Positions 59,351-60,967 of a stretch of DNA of 60,967 nt are shown piece after piece. Position numbers and translations under genes: made by a program. The DNA is from Bdellovibrionales bacterium. GTDB taxonomy: Bacteria; Bdellovibrionota; Bdellovibrionia; Bdellovibrionales; UBA1609. Below the pieces are notes generated by a model. It was not told the DNA's origin and did no database searches. It saw only the letters and a list, made by a program, of their open reading frames with translations. Where the stretch lies: positions 35,623 through 96,589 of the forward strand of contig JAHDFM010000009.1 of NCBI GenBank assembly GCA_020628165.1, read 5' to 3'. Every line of letters starts with the position of its first letter. Position 1 is the stretch's first letter.

Positions 59351-60967
59351 TTACTTGTAATTGATATCGACCTCATCGATAGAGCACTGATCAGACTGTG
59401 AAGGGTCTGACCTTAAGTACCCAACCACTTCAAGCTCACCTTCCCCAAATTGAGTCGCAAATTGTTGGATATTCCCAGTGACTTCAGAAGCAATATTTCT
59501 GTGGGACTCGTCACTGACTATCAACCAAGACGCGCCGTCGTGATAATAACTGTTAGGGCTGCGGTGAAGCCTGAAAGTAGCACAAGCATCGGCTTTGATT
59601 TTTGCATCTTGAATACTGGTAAAAGTGATCGGGGACTTTGGTTTGATTTCCACATACTCACTGGAGTATTTAACTGCGTTGCCAGGGTTTAAGCTCACAG
59701 AGGTGAGCTCTGGTAAGCAAGGAGTGCCTCCGCAAGAGGTGTTTTCATCGGCTTCCATGTAAATTCGGTATTGGGCGTATCTGTTTGAAGGCGGGGCCAC
59801 AAACTGCGTGTAATCAATGTTTAAAAACTCAGGACTTGAAGTTTTTGAACTTCCGCTAAATGTAATTTCATCTGGTACGCAAACACCAGCATCAGAGTCA
59901 GAGGTATTTAGGGCACAGTTAAAGGTCACATCAGATGGTGATTTGTTGTAAAGCTCGCTATAGTAAGATGTTCCGTCACCACCAGGGCCGATGAATTCGG
60001 CTTTATGTATGTCATCAATGTCTGTTTCGTTAGGAGTGCCATCGCCATCACAGTCGGTAGCGCTGCCTAGAGGGGCCACGTTATAGCTTTTGCAGTTACA
60101 AGTCACATCAATGCAGCTCTTTACTTGCAGCTTTACTCGGTTAGCTCCTCTACGGTAAAGTTGATTGATTTCACTTGGATTTAAAGCACGTGACCAAATA
60201 GCAAGTTCGTCGACATACCCTAAAAGTTGAAACAAACTCAAAGATAAAGTTGCGCGGGGATTGATAGTGGGCAACGCTGTAGTTGAGCTATCCATCAAGA
60301 CTCCATCTCGATAAAAGCGCAATTGACCAGCATCAAATGTAACAGCGTAGTGCACCCAGCGATTAAATATAACATCAGGTTCGCAAACTCGGTTTGCATT
60401 ATCTGCATTCACACGAAAGCAAAAAGCATCATCACCAGCTAAATTAGATAAATCTCCAAAGTAAGTTCCTTGTGACATAGCGAAGTCTTCATTAACAAAT
60501 AATCCTGAGTACTCGTTGGGGTTGCCCTCTTCGCGCTTAAACCAAGCCGCGTACGTTAAGGCTGAGTCTGGCTTTAGAGCGTTGACATCATTGGCAGCAG
60601 AGCTTTGTGCGCCTCCTGATAAGTGCATTGCTTTGCCAAGGGGGCCTTGGTGATTAAAGCTAAAACTGGAGCGTCGATACACATGATTGCCTCCAACATG
60701 GTCGTGTATATCATAGCCCCCGGGAGCTGTGCCATCACTGACTTCGTTATATGTCCATAAAGCAAGAAGTCCTTGTGAAAGATTGCTTTGCAAACCGCTA
60801 TAAGCAGATGTGCTATCACCCTCTGCGATGTCATCATTGTTTGTGTCGCCAACGAGTTCTTTCCCAAAAGGTAGGTTTGTTGACCAGCTGAGATCAGGCC
60901 AAGTTGCAGTTGCACTTCCTAAATCAAATACATTGGAATCAAAGTGACTGGCGTATTTTTGTTTTTG
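59351..60967 (-). CDS. LamG/TSP3 surface lipoprotein, paralogue 4 (cut by window end)
   Basis: 539 residues are visible; the frame remains open to the window edge, so the start, the lipobox and the first LamG domains lie outside. It begins in the constant block (QKYASHFDSN, then LPFGKELVGDTNNDD), followed by one LamG domain (LLALWTYNEVS). The constant C-terminal region has YRRGANRVKLQVKSC, DCDGDGTPNETDIDD and a row of cysteines, very close to paralogue 3. Methionine or TTG codons inside this stretch are not real starts, because the conserved block continues upstream of them. Confidence 0.85.
   Translation of the reverse strand, partial: QKQKYASHFDSNVFDLGSATATWPDLSWSTNLPFGKELVGDTNNDDIAEGDSTSAYSGLQSNLSQGLLALWTYNEVSDGTAPGGYDIHDHVGGNHVYRRSSFSFNHQGPLGKAMHLSGGAQSSAANDVNALKPDSALTYAAWFKREEGNPNEYSGLFVNEDFAMSQGTYFGDLSNLAGDDAFCFRVNADNANRVCEPDVIFNRWVHYAVTFDAGQLRFYRDGVLMDSSTTALPTINPRATLSLSLFQLLGYVDELAIWSRALNPSEINQLYRRGANRVKLQVKSCIDVTCNCKSYNVAPLGSATDCDGDGTPNETDIDDIHKAEFIGPGGDGTSYYSELYNKSPSDVTFNCALNTSDSDAGVCVPDEITFSGSSKTSSPEFLNIDYTQFVAPPSNRYAQYRIYMEADENTSCGGTPCLPELTSVSLNPGNAVKYSSEYVEIKPKSPITFTSIQDAKIKADACATFRLHRSPNSYYHDGASWLIVSDESHRNIASEVTGNIQQFATQFGEGELEVVGYLRSDPSQSDQCSIDEVDINYK

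Noticed and set aside
46928-60967. CRISPR-like regular repeats in the LamG array
   Set aside because: Repeats are long coding paralogues spaced by kilobases, not short repeats with unique spacers; no cas genes are nearby.

Overview
The window (about 61 kb, AT-rich, no rRNA or tRNA genes seen) looks like a chromosomal segment of a Bdellovibrionota-type bacterium, i.e. a relative of Bdellovibrio or Bacteriovorax. The support is indirect. There is a TolQ/TolR/AgmX-PglI/TPR/outer-membrane-barrel operon of the kind known from myxobacterial and bdellovibrio gliding machines. There are many secreted lipoproteins with an odd F-x-N-C lipobox, frequent TTG start codons, and LamG lipoproteins with calcium-binding repeats. 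No species is claimed.

Layout. (A) 1-11232: an exopolysaccharide or surface-glycan region. It holds a cut-off gene, two glycosyltransferases, a CapK/PaaK-like AMP-ligase, a Wzx-type flippase, a CBS-nucleotidyltransferase, a fused alcohol-dehydrogenase/Gfo-Idh-MocA oxidoreductase, a WecA-type priming transferase and an SLBB protein. (B) 11398-15588: a charge-segregated lipoprotein with a CHxPxGNP motif, ETF-ubiquinone oxidoreductase, a REP-associated (RAYT) transposase framed by inverted REP copies, and an outer-membrane barrel. (C) 15957-26192: a ten-gene minus-strand operon that reads TolQ, TolR-like, TolR, a 968-residue TPR protein, a small secreted protein, an AgmX/PglI C-terminal protein, a lipoprotein, a barrel, another periplasmic protein and a VWA lipoprotein. 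(D) 26367-34381: two further REPs, a Cys-cluster protein, SufE, a YebC-type regulator, an FAD amine oxidase, a 23S pseudouridine synthase, and an overlapping operon of an SDR and two PTPS/QueD-fold proteins, followed by an oligopeptide-binding lipoprotein. (E) 34446-41331: secreted lipoproteins, including a GH16-like enzyme, an astacin protease and an inactive astacin paralogue, with a tiny structured transcript between them. (F) 41474-46856: a porin divergent from pstSCAB, a phosphate-uptake unit. (G) 46928-60967: four tandem LamG/thrombospondin-type-3 lipoprotein paralogues (the last cut by the window edge), with a foreign-looking AT-rich gene between the first two.

How the parts may work together. 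Regions A, C, E and G all concern the cell surface: glycan synthesis and export, an energised trans-envelope machine, and secreted hydrolases and adhesin-like lipoproteins. Three LamG genes and the astacin gene carry promoter sequences close to the flagellar sigma-28 consensus, which would tie this surface set to motility control.

The most unusual observations are these: the two overlapping PTPS-fold genes whose catalytic residues look complementary; the short transcript at about 35102-35253, with an 11-base perfect complement of the usual 16S 3-prime end inside a hairpin; the gap-free inactive twin of the astacin domain; and the shared sigma-28-like promoters that place the ribosome-binding site at the very 5-prime end of the mRNA. 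All function calls rest on reading motifs by eye; no database search or computation was run.
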